A stretch of DNA of 64,000 bases from a virus, in IMG/VR virus record IMGVR_UViG_3300042402_002715, positions 1 to 64,000 of that record, one strand, 5' to 3'. This document shows, piece by piece, positions 53,005 to 59,307 of this stretch. Every line of letters starts with the position of its first letter. The stretch's first letter is position 1. Position numbers and translations under genes: made by a program. The notes beneath the pieces are model-generated. The model was given only the letters and a program-made list of their open reading frames with translations. It had not been told where the DNA came from and made no database searches.

Positions 53005-53918
53005 AAAAAAAAAGGTTGAGATTACACCTGTGTTTGAGAACCTTTGGAAGGATTATTGTTTCCCTTCGTATCCACTTTCTTTTGGAAAGTATTTCTCAGT
53101 GACGGTCTTTTAGGTTTACCACTCCTTTAGGTTTGAATTACTCTCATCTTACTTGACTCTTTCCGAGGATGCCTCCCCAGTTCGTCCTTGCGGGACTAAA
53201 GGTTTTTCGGATAATTACACTCAGACTTGGGATCCTTGTGTGCAATGAACGGCTCATTACTATGTAGTCACCTTTCATCCAAACCTGACAGACACTTTTC
53301 CTTTTTGTTGTTAATAATTTAGTTTTATTACTTTCCATAAAGTAGTTGTGTTGTGGATTATCAAAGTAGTGGTCTGTCAACCGAGCCAATTCATCTTTTG
53401 AACGAATCGATACTCAACTACTCTGTGAAATGTCCCCATTTCCATATTTCTAGACTACTTCGAGATCGAACCCTTGGTAGGGGACGGTCAAGGTTAGTAA
53501 CAACACCACTTGTACACTAACATACCTTTCGGTTTTAAGTATCCTATCATAATGGAACACGCAATGATAAAATTGGATAATCTTATTTTTTGCAATATCC
53601 CTACGGGTTATTCCTATTGGTGTTCCCACCTCAATCAAACGACCCACATCGCCCAATCATCTAACCACTTTCCCTACAGCGTTGCCCTCGGTACTAAAGA
53701 TTAAACGGTATCCCGCTTGTGTACTCAAGTTCAGTTACCTAAACCGCAAATAAGTTAACACAACTTACTCACTTTATCCTGGTTTCCCAGTTTATTTTAT
53801 GGACTATACACGGCCCAATATCTTTATCAGTTTTGGTTTTAAATCCTAAGATTTTAACCTACTCCTGAACGGATAATCTAAATTTTCAAAGAACGTTTTC
53901 GGTCATTTCCGAATTGTT
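53005..53918 (-). ncRNA. Giant structured non-coding RNA, about 914 nt
   Basis: No plausible ORF, and GC is clearly above the neighbours. A Bacteroidota promoter (TTG-N20-TAACTTTG) precedes it and an intrinsic terminator ends it. In minus-strand orientation there are many hairpins, two with GAAA tetraloops (CTGG-GAAA-CCAG at 53779-53790; ACC-GAAA-GGT at 53524-53533), others at 53899-53914, 53751-53767, 53542-53566 and 53082-53100, and an 8-bp long-range helix (53286-53293 with 53372-53379). Size and setting resemble the GOLLD/ROOL class of giant phage RNAs; family not proven. Confidence 0.78.
53011..53045 (-). terminator. Terminator of the giant RNA
   Basis: AAAGGTT/AACCTTT stem, followed on the minus strand by a run of about nine T. 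Confidence 0.85.
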
Positions 53919-53921
53919 TTA

Positions 53922-53952
53922 CAAAGTTAAGACTTTTATTTTGATTTGTCAA
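53922..53952 (-). promoter_or_regulatory. Host-type promoter for the giant RNA
   Basis: Minus strand: TTGAC at 53952-53948, then 20 nt, then TAACTTTG at 53929-53922. Confidence 0.85.
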
Positions 53953-53970
53953 GTACTTTGTGAACTTTTT

Positions 53971-54120
53971 TTATTTTTTTTCTACGTAGACTTTATCAGT
54001 ACCATATTTATTTGCCATTATATGGGCAAACTCTAAATTTGGTGTAAAAACTTTTTGTCCGTTATTGTTGATGTATCCGTAGATAGCAACCTCAACTAAT
54101 TCTGTTTCTTGTTCTGTCAT
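53971..54120 (-). CDS. Small hypothetical protein
   Basis: 49 residues (begins MTEQETELVEVAIYGYINNN), acidic with a small beta-hairpin-like core and Lys tail. Own host-type promoter upstream. Its stop lies close before the giant RNA's promoter. Not recognised. Confidence 0.6.
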   Translation of the reverse strand: MTEQETELVEVAIYGYINNNGQKVFTPNLEFAHIMANKYGTDKVYVEKK

Positions 54121-54138
54121 TTTGTTTGATTTATATTT

Positions 54139-54169
54139 CAAACATAAAATAATTATTCGGTTGTGTCAA
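54139..54169 (-). promoter_or_regulatory. Host-type promoter (TTG-N20-TATGTTTG)
   Basis: TTG at 54169-54167 and TATGTTTG at 54146-54139, upstream of the 49-residue gene. Confidence 0.8.
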
Positions 54170-54174
54170 GAAAA

Positions 54175-55125
54175 TTATAAAACTTTTTTAATTATTTGAT
54201 TGATTCTTTTTGTGTTTTTTGAAAACTTTTCTTCTTTCAATAACCACCCAAGGATATTCATTCCGGTTTTTTTATTTTTTTGTTCATCACTATCTAAACA
54301 AGTTTTTGCTAAAGTTAAAATTTCTTCATCACTTTTAGATGAATCACATTTTCTTCCAGCATTTAAAAATTTAAACTGTCCTGTTGTGTTTTTTTCGTTT
54401 CTCAAACACTGACAAAAATCTGTAGTGACTGGTTTTGACTTTTCTTCTGGTTTTTTTTCTTCTGATTTCTTTTCTTCTGGTTTTTTATCTTTTGATTTCT
54501 TTTCTTCTGGTTTTTTATCTTTTACATCTTTTGCCAGTAAAGGATCTGAATCCGGAAGTTCTGATTCTGGTGTGTTCCAGTATTTTGTCATATACGCCTT
54601 ACAAGTTGCACCTTCAGTTTTCATTTTATTTGATGATACCTCACCATGACCATATATATTTGATAGTGGATAACCTAATGATTTTACCAATTTTAAAGCC
54701 GTTTTACATTGAGGGATTAAAATATCATTATCTTCCTTTGCTATTATCTCAACACCTTGTGATGAGCTATTACCAAGATCTTTTGGTGCGGAAGGATAAA
54801 GTGATGTAACATGGGCACCTTTAGCCCCAGAAGGTAAACCTTTATATAATTTACCATCCCTATCAATAATCCAATGAATTCCTAAGCCTCTCGCATTTAA
54901 TACACTTATAACTTGAGAAGCCAGACCTCTACCAGCTGTATGATGAACAATAAAATATTTATCATTTGGTAATTTTTTTGATTTAAAAGTTGATGTTCCG
55001 GAAATATCGGTAATATCTAAAGCACCCTCTTTAAGAATGTTTTTTTTAAAACTAAAAGATGATATAGACTCATAAAGTCTATCAATTTCCATAAGTTCAT
55101 TTTTTTTTCCAGGAATATAACCCAT
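54175..55125 (-). CDS. N-acetylmuramoyl-L-alanine amidase (endolysin), Amidase_2 type
   Basis: 316 residues. Amidase_2 domain ~55-170: metal His in FIVHHTAG (H61/H62), SQGVEIIAK, H150 in IYGHGEVSS, and Cys in EGATC (165). It cleaves the amide between MurNAc and the stem peptide. A Lys/Pro/Glu repeat linker (KKPEEKKS) and a Cys-containing ~80-residue C-terminal domain follow. The N-terminus has a tag ending FKKNILKEG, suggesting the enzyme is also packaged or processed in the virion. Late-type motif upstream. Confidence 0.88.
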   Translation of the reverse strand: MGYIPGKKNELMEIDRLYESISSFSFKKNILKEGALDITDISGTSTFKSKKLPNDKYFIVHHTAGRGLASQVISVLNARGLGIHWIIDRDGKLYKGLPSGAKGAHVTSLYPSAPKDLGNSSSQGVEIIAKEDNDILIPQCKTALKLVKSLGYPLSNIYGHGEVSSNKMKTEGATCKAYMTKYWNTPESELPDSDPLLAKDVKDKKPEEKKSKDKKPEEKKSEEKKPEEKSKPVTTDFCQCLRNEKNTTGQFKFLNAGRKCDSSKSDEEILTLAKTCLDSDEQKNKKTGMNILGWLLKEEKFSKNTKRINQIIKKVL

Positions 55126-55134
55126 ACAGTTTTT

Positions 55135-55617
55135 CTATATAAATACTGTGGTTTTATTAAACCAATCAGGGATATCCCTATTTTTCCAATTTACAAATGA
55201 TTTTTTTGCTTCTCTATAATAATTTCTATAAGATTCTATAACGTCATTACCAATTTTGAATTCATCACCCATAGCAAGTGGTGGACAAGTAAAATCAACA
55301 TCTTGAATATTTGGTTTATTATCTAAACACCATTCTATAATATCTTGTGATTTATGTCTTTTACCGTATCGATAGGTATATTCTTTACACAATTCCAAAC
55401 CAAGATCACATAGATAAAGGTAATTTGAGAGGGATTCTCTTGTCCAGATAGCGCAAGGATGGTTTTTGTGTGATAATTTATAAGGGGCTTCGGTTCCAAT
55501 AACCCAATGAACACCACAAAGAAGTTGTGCTGTTTCAAGGATCATTTTTACAACGTGTTTATCACAATGATACTTAGCGCATTTTTTTGTATCAAAATCA
55601 AGGAAAAATATATTCAT
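55135..55617 (-). CDS. Conserved viral protein of unknown function
   Basis: 160 residues. Distinct blocks KCAKYHCDKHVVKMILETAQ, SHKNHPCAIWTRESL and YRYGKRHKSQ recall a protein widely conserved in T4-like phages and large DNA viruses. No established function known to me. The number of conserved His and Cys suggests a metal site. The downstream lysin's late motif overlaps its 3' end. Confidence 0.72.
   Translation of the reverse strand: MNIFFLDFDTKKCAKYHCDKHVVKMILETAQLLCGVHWVIGTEAPYKLSHKNHPCAIWTRESLSNYLYLCDLGLELCKEYTYRYGKRHKSQDIIEWCLDNKPNIQDVDFTCPPLAMGDEFKIGNDVIESYRNYYREAKKSFVNWKNRDIPDWFNKTTVFI
55137..55146 (-). promoter_or_regulatory. Late-type promoter motif for endolysin
   Basis: Minus strand reads GTATTTATATAG, about 11 nt upstream of the ATG at 55125 and inside the preceding gene's 3' end. 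Confidence 0.5.
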
Positions 55618-55646
55618 ATTGCTAAGTTAATGAAAAAATCAATAAC

Positions 55647-56345
55647 TTACAACATTGCACCATGTGATTTTTTGTGATGTCCACCACTATTACCAATAGG
55701 AATTGTAACACCAGCCTTAAGTTGTCCGCCTTGGTTGAAATACCCAGTATTTACAGAATGACTATCATGAGATTGGTGTGGCATTTTCATTCCCATACTC
55801 AAACCGATATTTTTGTTTCCAATATGTGCATGAGTACCAACACCTAATTCTTCTGGAGTACCTTTTTTATCAAATACAATATCCGCATGAAATTTATCAT
55901 TTCCAACTCCAAATTCCCAACCTTTAATTGTTTGGTTGTCAATTTTATCTTTTTCTGGTTTAAAAGACAATTCAATATGTTTTGAAAGTTCTGGTAAAAA
56001 TTCAGCGGTATTTATTTTTTGTTTAAGAACATTTATATCAGGTATTTTTGCAACATAGTTTGGATTTGCCATTATTGAATTTAGAACCTGTTGATTTTTT
56101 GATGTATCTGTAAGATCTATTTGATTTGTACTTATTAAGGTTTGCAAATCTACTGGTTTATCACTCACAGGCAATGGTTGTGTTGCCGGTAGGGGTTGTT
56201 GAGGTGTTGTTTGTGTTGCCGGAGGTGTTGTTTGTGTTGCCGGAGGTGTTGTTGGGTCCTCGGCCTCCATTAAAAATTTGTTATTAATATACCTTTGTTC
56301 GGATATTAAATTTGCTTCTTGTATATATCTTCTTTTTGTTGACAT
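55647..56345 (-). CDS. Head-tagged protein with Pro/Thr/Gln linker
   Basis: 232 residues. The start MSTKRRYIQEANLISEQ has two candidate protease sites (YIQE, LISE), followed by three PPATQTT-type repeats. The C-terminal half is beta-rich with Gly/His (LGVGTHAHIGNKNIGLSMGM). Not recognised. Probably a virion-internal protein. Confidence 0.62.
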   Translation of the reverse strand: MSTKRRYIQEANLISEQRYINNKFLMEAEDPTTPPATQTTPPATQTTPQQPLPATQPLPVSDKPVDLQTLISTNQIDLTDTSKNQQVLNSIMANPNYVAKIPDINVLKQKINTAEFLPELSKHIELSFKPEKDKIDNQTIKGWEFGVGNDKFHADIVFDKKGTPEELGVGTHAHIGNKNIGLSMGMKMPHQSHDSHSVNTGYFNQGGQLKAGVTIPIGNSGGHHKKSHGAML

Positions 56346-56369
56346 TTTTTTAGTATTTTAAATAGTTAA

Positions 56370-56393
56370 AACCCCACCTAAGAAGATGGGGTT
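56370..56393 (-). terminator. Terminator after the holin-like gene
   Basis: AACCCCA/TGGGGTT hairpin with a 10-nt loop, T-rich on the minus strand, downstream of the stop at 56410. Confidence 0.75.
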
Positions 56394-56409
56394 AATAATT
56401 TTAAATAAA

Positions 56410-56577
56410 TTATTTTTTAGTAATTACAGACCAAATAGCACCTGCTAAAGTCATTGCACCACCGATAATTTCAGTAACGGTACTTTCATCAATCCATCCT
56501 TTCATTACAACGATACCACCAACAAATGTTAATGTGTGTCTAACAATTCCTAAAACTTGTTCTTTCGTTAACTTCAT
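56410..56577 (-). CDS. Holin-like small membrane protein
   Basis: 55 residues. Two hydrophobic segments separated by a short polar turn: VRHTLTFVGGIVVMKGWIDE and VTEIIGGAMTLAGAIWSVI, ending in TKK. The RH..T..GG..V.KGW pattern is that of a small phage holin family (Pam3 gp28-like). It would permeabilise the inner membrane so the nearby amidase can reach peptidoglycan. Confidence 0.72.
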   Translation of the reverse strand: MKLTKEQVLGIVRHTLTFVGGIVVMKGWIDESTVTEIIGGAMTLAGAIWSVITKK

Positions 56578-56641
56578 TTTTTTTGTATTTAACGTTTATT
56601 TGTTTTTATATAAATACAAAAAGATATGAAAAAATGTCAAT

Positions 56642-56731
56642 TTAGATATTATCTTCTTTATGTGTAAGGTAAGAAACGACAACAATTCCTAAGATTGCTA
56701 TGGGTACTAAACAAGCTACAATTACTTCCAT
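56642..56731 (-). CDS. Tiny single-span membrane peptide
   Basis: 29 residues: MEVIVACLVPIAILGIVVV followed by SYLTHKEDNI. One transmembrane helix with a short polar tail. Next to the holin-like gene; could be an antiholin or lysis accessory. Assigned from composition only. Confidence 0.5.
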   Translation of the reverse strand: MEVIVACLVPIAILGIVVVSYLTHKEDNI

Positions 56732-56839
56732 GATATATGTTTTTTTAATAAATACAAATACAAAATACGTTCCAATATGGTAGATGAATAGAACTATGTT
56801 ATAGATTATTATTCACCGATTTTAAACCAACGTTTTTAG

Positions 56840-56922
56840 ATGTCAGGGTGGGATTTGAACCCACAATGAGCAGCCTTCCTCAACGGAAGGATTCGGCACC
56901 GATGCTTTTTACACTCCTGACA
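56840..56922 (-). tRNA. tRNA-like gene, anticodon unassigned (possibly Gln-TTG)
   Basis: Perfect 7-bp acceptor (TGTCAGG/CCTGACA) and T arm (GTGGG-TTCAAAT-CCCAC). The middle is abnormal: a 6-bp hairpin CCTTCC-GTTGA-GGAAGG replaces a normal anticodon arm. Read as a 5-bp stem, the loop CGTTGAG would give TTG with G instead of U at 33. CCA not encoded. Confidence 0.5.
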
Positions 56923-57007
56923 AACAACGACTCTTCAACTTTCTACTCCCAGCACCGAGGAATTGTATATAACTTAGCCCATCTCACCGCTGTGTGGGAA
57001 CTGAAGT

Positions 57008-57070
57008 TTATCGTCTTTTTCTTATGACAAACATAAATAATATAAATAATACTAACAATACTGGTGTCAT
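57008..57070 (-). CDS. Tiny membrane peptide
   Basis: 20 residues (MTPVLLVLFILFMFVIRKRR): a single hydrophobic helix with basic C-terminus. An 8-bp inverted repeat (TTATGACA/TGTCATAA) brackets most of it. Expression is uncertain because a terminator-like hairpin lies just upstream. Confidence 0.35.
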   Translation of the reverse strand: MTPVLLVLFILFMFVIRKRR

Positions 57071-57083
57071 AATTTTTAATTTT

Positions 57084-57250
57084 AAAAAAGGTGGAGATTT
57101 GCACCAACATATGATCACCCACATGTCTCGTTTCTTTTGTTTTTGGTACTCCACCATTGTAAGTTTCCCTTTTATATCTTACACCACCATTCACGAGATA
57201 TCCCGAATTCTCCAACGGTTGTTACTCTACTACCAGGAATCAAGCAACCG
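57084..57250 (-). ncRNA. Structured RNA downstream of a tRNA, ~165 nt
   Basis: Minus strand: CGGTTG/CAACCG (6 bp) at the 5' end, GTAAG/CTTAC in the middle, then GGTGGAG..CTCCACC (7 bp) enclosing an ACCAA/TTGGT helix and an A-rich loop, and finally T6. The last helix is terminator-like. No ORF of coding quality. Family unknown. Confidence 0.5.
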
Positions 57251-57254
57251 ATTG

Positions 57255-57356
57255 TAGTCAGGACAGGATTTGAGCCTGTATAATTAGCTTACGATTATCT
57301 AATTACCCACTTTTACAAGCAGTTCGGGGTTGCGTCTACCATTCCGCCACCTGACT
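57255..57356 (-). tRNA. Leu-type tRNA-like gene with enlarged anticodon arm
   Basis: Acceptor AGTCAGG/CCTGACT, Leu-type D arm (GCGGAATGGTAGACGC), long variable arm (TAATTAG/CTAATTA) and T arm ACAGG-CTCAAAT-CCTGT are clear. The anticodon region is 102-nt-gene oversized: stem ACCC/GGGT with extra bases and the loop candidate CTTGTAA. Anticodon not assignable with confidence. Confidence 0.5.
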
Positions 57357-57362
57357 ATATTT

Positions 57363-57438
57363 TGGCGGCTCCAACGGGACTCGAACCCGTACCACACGCC
57401 GTGACAGGGCGGTATTGTAGCCATTCAACCATGGAGCC
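57363..57438 (-). tRNA. tRNA-Asp (GTC)
   Basis: Cloverleaf with acceptor GGCTCCA/TGGAGCC, loop CTGTCAC (anticodon GTC), T arm ACGGG-TTCGAGT-CCCGT. G73 and CCA are encoded. Confidence 0.93.
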
Positions 57439-57447
57439 AAAATTTTG

Positions 57448-57519
57448 TAGTCTGTACGGGAATCGAACCCGTGACTTCGCCGTGAAAGGGCGACGACTTA
57501 ACCCCTTGTCGAACAGACC
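57448..57519 (-). tRNA. tRNA-Glu (TTC)
   Basis: Anticodon stem TCGCC/GGCGA with loop CTTTCAC (TTC); T arm ACGGG-TTCGATT-CCCGT. CCA not encoded. Confidence 0.93.
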
Positions 57520-57536
57520 ATTTTAATTTAGTTTTA

Positions 57537-57568
57537 CAAAGATAGTTAGTTTATTTTAATCTACCAAA
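57537..57568 (-). promoter_or_regulatory. Host-type promoter for tRNA-Glu/Asp with extended element
   Basis: TTTGG at 57568-57564, then TAGATTAAAATAAA-type spacer, then TATCTTTG at 57544-57537; spacing 20 nt. One of three copies of the same extended element. Confidence 0.82.
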
Positions 57569-57682
57569 TCTTTTTTTAAGTTTTTTCTTTAATGTTTTTA
57601 CAAAATCAGATTTAAAATTAGTTTTAACAAATTTTACTTTAGATGATTCTGAAGTTCCTGATAAAACCATATTTTCCATCAT
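57551..57682 (-). CDS. Possible small basic peptide
   Basis: 43 residues beginning MMENMVLSGTSESSKVKFVK and ending in a Lys/Arg tail. The last codons overlap the tRNA-Glu promoter, so the frame may be fortuitous. Confidence 0.35.
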   Translation of the reverse strand: MMENMVLSGTSESSKVKFVKTNFKSDFVKTLKKKLKKRFGRLK

Positions 57683-57709
57683 TTATTCTTTTTACTCGTT
57701 TATTTTTTG

Positions 57710-57782
57710 AGCGGAAGAAGGGACTCGAACCCTCAACCACCTGCTTGGAAGGCAGGAGCTCTACCAATTGAGCTACTTCCGC
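57710..57782 (-). tRNA. tRNA-Gly (TCC)
   Basis: Acceptor GCGGAAG/CTTCCGC; stem CCTGC/GCAGG with loop CTTCCAA; T arm GAGGG-TTCGAGT-CCCTT. CCA not encoded. Confidence 0.93.
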
Positions 57783-57788
57783 TTATTG

Positions 57789-57869
57789 TACTGACGGTTG
57801 GACTCGAACCAACGTTTTAAACTTACCGCTACAGGCATAGATGATATAAGCATCCACTGGTACGTCAGC
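57789..57869 (-). tRNA. tRNA-Ile (TAT), apparently without a D arm
   Basis: Acceptor GCTGACG/CGTCAGT and T arm GTTGG-TTCGAGT-CCAAC are perfect. Anticodon stem GGATG/CATCT with loop CTTATAT (TAT) starts only 7 nt after the acceptor, leaving no room for a D arm. A 25-nt variable region follows. The loop closely resembles that of the tRNA-Ile(GAT) in this cluster. Confidence 0.68.
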
Positions 57870-57875
57870 ATTTAG

Positions 57876-57950
57876 TTGCGTCGTTCTGGAATCGAACCAG
57901 ATTTATGAGGCTTATGAGACCCCCCCAGATACCAACCTGTCCACTCGCAA
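57876..57950 (-). tRNA. tRNA-Met-like (CAT)
   Basis: Loop CTCATAA (anticodon CAT) on stem GGGGT/GCCTC; T arm TCTGG-TTCGATT-CCAGA. D region TGGACAGGTTGGTATCT resembles initiator tRNA. The acceptor stem has two mismatches. Confidence 0.78.
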
Positions 57951-57954
57951 TATG

Positions 57955-58060
57955 TAGTCAAAGAAGGAGTCGAACCTTCACGAGATAAGTGTGAAAATCA
58001 CCTTACCCCAAGGAGTTTTGAGTATTATCTCCCAGCGTCTACCAATTCCGCCACTTGACT
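57955..58060 (-). tRNA. tRNA-Leu (CAA), enlarged anticodon region
   Basis: Acceptor AGTCAAG/TTTGACT, Leu-type D arm GCGGAATTGGTAGACGC, T arm GAAGG-TTCGACT-CCTTC. The canonical Leu-CAA loop CTCAAAA is followed by CTCCT, which pairs with GGGAG, but six extra bases (ATAATA) lie between GGGAG and the loop. GAGATAA can alternatively pair with TTATCTC in the variable region. 106 nt in all. Confidence 0.66.
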
Positions 58061-58061
58061 G

Positions 58062-58281
58062 TTTTGAGGTTGAGAGCCTCAGTGTTGTTATGACGTAGTT
58101 AATCACACTCCTACTGTATTCCTTTCTCAAGGGAACAACACAATTTTACTGTAGTTTAGTAGTTGACTCAAACTCTCGTTTCACCATCTTGAGTCAACAG
58201 GTTAATGCACTTTACGAGTTTCCCGTTTCTTACAACCACAATATTTTCCAATATTTCAAAGAATCCTTTTCCTTATTTGTT
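58062..58281 (-). ncRNA. Structured leader RNA of a tRNA operon, ~220 nt
   Basis: Starts at a TATCTTTG promoter (58285-58292) and runs into tRNA-Leu. Helices: GTTGACTCAA/TTGAGTCAAC (10 bp), GTGTTGTT/AACAACAC (8 bp), AATATT-GGAA-AATATT and CCTT-GAGA-AAGG, both with GNRA loops, and GAGG/CCTC at the 3' end. No coding frame. Family unknown. Confidence 0.65.
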
Positions 58282-58284
58282 TAA

Positions 58285-58292
58285 CAAAGATA
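58285..58292 (-). promoter_or_regulatory. Host-type -7 element for structured RNA and tRNAs
   Basis: TATCTTTG on the minus strand; no TTTG/TTG at the expected -33 position. Confidence 0.65.
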
Positions 58293-58296
58293 TGTA

Positions 58297-58634
58297 TTAT
58301 TTTGTATTAATTATTTTATATTTTCTTCCTTCTTTTTTTAATGTACCAACAAGGTCTTCTTTATAGTCAATTCCACTCCAAAAACCAGATCCGTCTGACC
58401 AAACACCTTTTTTATTGTTTTTATAAACCATATCACCTTCAAATGTAATGTATTCAGGTTGGTCATTTTTAGTCAAAGCATATGCTCTTGTCATTTCTCT
58501 ATTCTCAGATGGTGAATAATTACCTAACCAATCTTGTCTGCATAAAAATGTTGCTTGTCCAACAATAACTTCTTGCCCATCAAGAATAACTTTTTTGTTG
58601 AATTTTTTTTAAATGTATAAATGTAAGTACCCAT
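58297..58634 (-). CDS. Hypothetical protein with A_AAA_AAG frameshift site (or broken gene)
   Basis: Starts at ATG 58634 (MGTYIYTFKKNSTKK), 21 nt after a host-type promoter. The 0 frame stops after 36 residues. At 58596-58590 the in-frame heptamer A-AAA-AAG would allow a -1 shift into the frame VILDGQEVIVGQATFL..., which stays open to 58297. A 6-bp hairpin TTCTTG/CAAGAA lies just 3' of the site. The -1 product would be about 111 residues. Equally, one A may have been lost from a run of seven. Confidence 0.6.
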
Positions 58635-58654
58635 ATGTTTTTTTATTTGTTTTA

Positions 58655-58686
58655 CAAAGATATGTATTTTATTTCAATCTACCAAA
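58655..58686 (-). promoter_or_regulatory. Host-type promoter with extended element
   Basis: TTTGG at 58686-58682, spacer TAGATTGAAATAAA, and TATCTTTG at 58662-58655, 20 nt apart. Drives the frameshift-site gene. Confidence 0.82.
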
Positions 58687-58790
58687 TCTTTTTTAAACTT
58701 TTCTTTTCTTGTATATTTCTTTTTATTACGATACACATTTGGCCTTGTTGTCATCATAATCTCCTGATATGTAATCTCAATTGTTTTCAT
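58674..58790 (-). CDS. Small basic protein
   Basis: 38 residues beginning MKTIEITYQEIMMTTRPNVY, Lys/Arg-rich second half. Its start overlaps the end of the upstream gene by 14 nt, suggesting coupling. Its last codons overlap the following promoter's -33 box. Not recognised. Confidence 0.5.
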   Translation of the reverse strand: MKTIEITYQEIMMTTRPNVYRNKKKYTRKEKFKKDLVD

Positions 58791-59076
58791 CGTTATATAA
58801 TCTTTGAACGTGTTTAATTATTTTATTTATATCTTCTTCTGTTTGGTAAGCTAGTACATCATTTGTTATTTCTGTATCATAACAAATCTCCCACTGATTT
58901 TTTGTTCCTTTTAAAATTGCAACCTCCCAAGTATTATCATCTGTATATGAATAAAACCCACTTGGTGTTAAAAATCTAACAGCAGATAAACCATAACCAC
59001 CAGGAAAAAAAATTAATCCTTGTTGTCCATGCCCAGATTTATGTGGTTCAAATTCTATATCCTTAAATGTTATCAT
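58777..59076 (-). CDS. Small hypothetical protein, leaderless message
   Basis: 99 residues, alpha/beta, with GHGQQGLIFFPGGYGLSAVR and a C-terminal helix. Not recognised. Its -7 promoter box ends only 4 nt before the ATG. Confidence 0.65.
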   Translation of the reverse strand: MITFKDIEFEPHKSGHGQQGLIFFPGGYGLSAVRFLTPSGFYSYTDDNTWEVAILKGTKNQWEICYDTEITNDVLAYQTEEDINKIIKHVQRLYNDENN

Positions 59077-59080
59077 AAAA

Positions 59081-59112
59081 CAAAAGTATAAATAATTTTT
59101 TAATCTACCAAA
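59081..59112 (-). promoter_or_regulatory. Host-type promoter with extended element, 4 nt from ATG
   Basis: TTTGG at 59112-59108, spacer TAGATTAAAAAA, TACTTTTG at 59088-59081; spacing 20 nt. Confidence 0.8.
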
Positions 59113-59124
59113 TTTTCAAAGAAC

Positions 59125-59152
59125 AAAAAAACCCCTCTTTTTTAGAGAGGGG
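59125..59152 (-). terminator. Strong intrinsic terminator
   Basis: CCCCTCT/AGAGGGG hairpin with a 7-nt loop, followed by T7 on the minus strand; separates the 59.2-kb transcript from the downstream promoter. Confidence 0.85.
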
Positions 59153-59179
59153 CTTCAAAATTTTTATATGTATAAAATC

Positions 59180-59248
59180 TTACACCCTCTCCTTAAAAGA
59201 ATCCTCAGCTAAATCGCCTCCTATCAATGATATGTGTAAATTTTTCAT
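59180..59248 (-). CDS. Possible 22-residue peptide
   Basis: MKNLHISLIGGDLAEDSFKE plus RV, downstream of a TATATTTATA late-type motif (59266-59276) and before the terminator. Too short to judge. Confidence 0.3.
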   Translation of the reverse strand: MKNLHISLIGGDLAEDSFKERV

Positions 59249-59307
59249 TTGCGGTTTTTTATTTTGATATAAATATAGTAATAATTTTAAAAGTGTCAAG
59301 TTTTATT

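Noticed and set aside
53144-53704. Short ORFs over the giant RNA
   Set aside because: Frames of 64-81 codons on both strands with unlikely composition, lying over conserved-looking hairpins.
52990-53930. Possible rRNA or RNase P RNA
   Set aside because: No conserved rRNA or RNase P core sequence could be recognised; kept as an unassigned giant RNA.
56943-57257. 90- and 87-codon ORFs on both strands
   Set aside because: They overlap tRNA-like and structured RNA segments and have no coding character.
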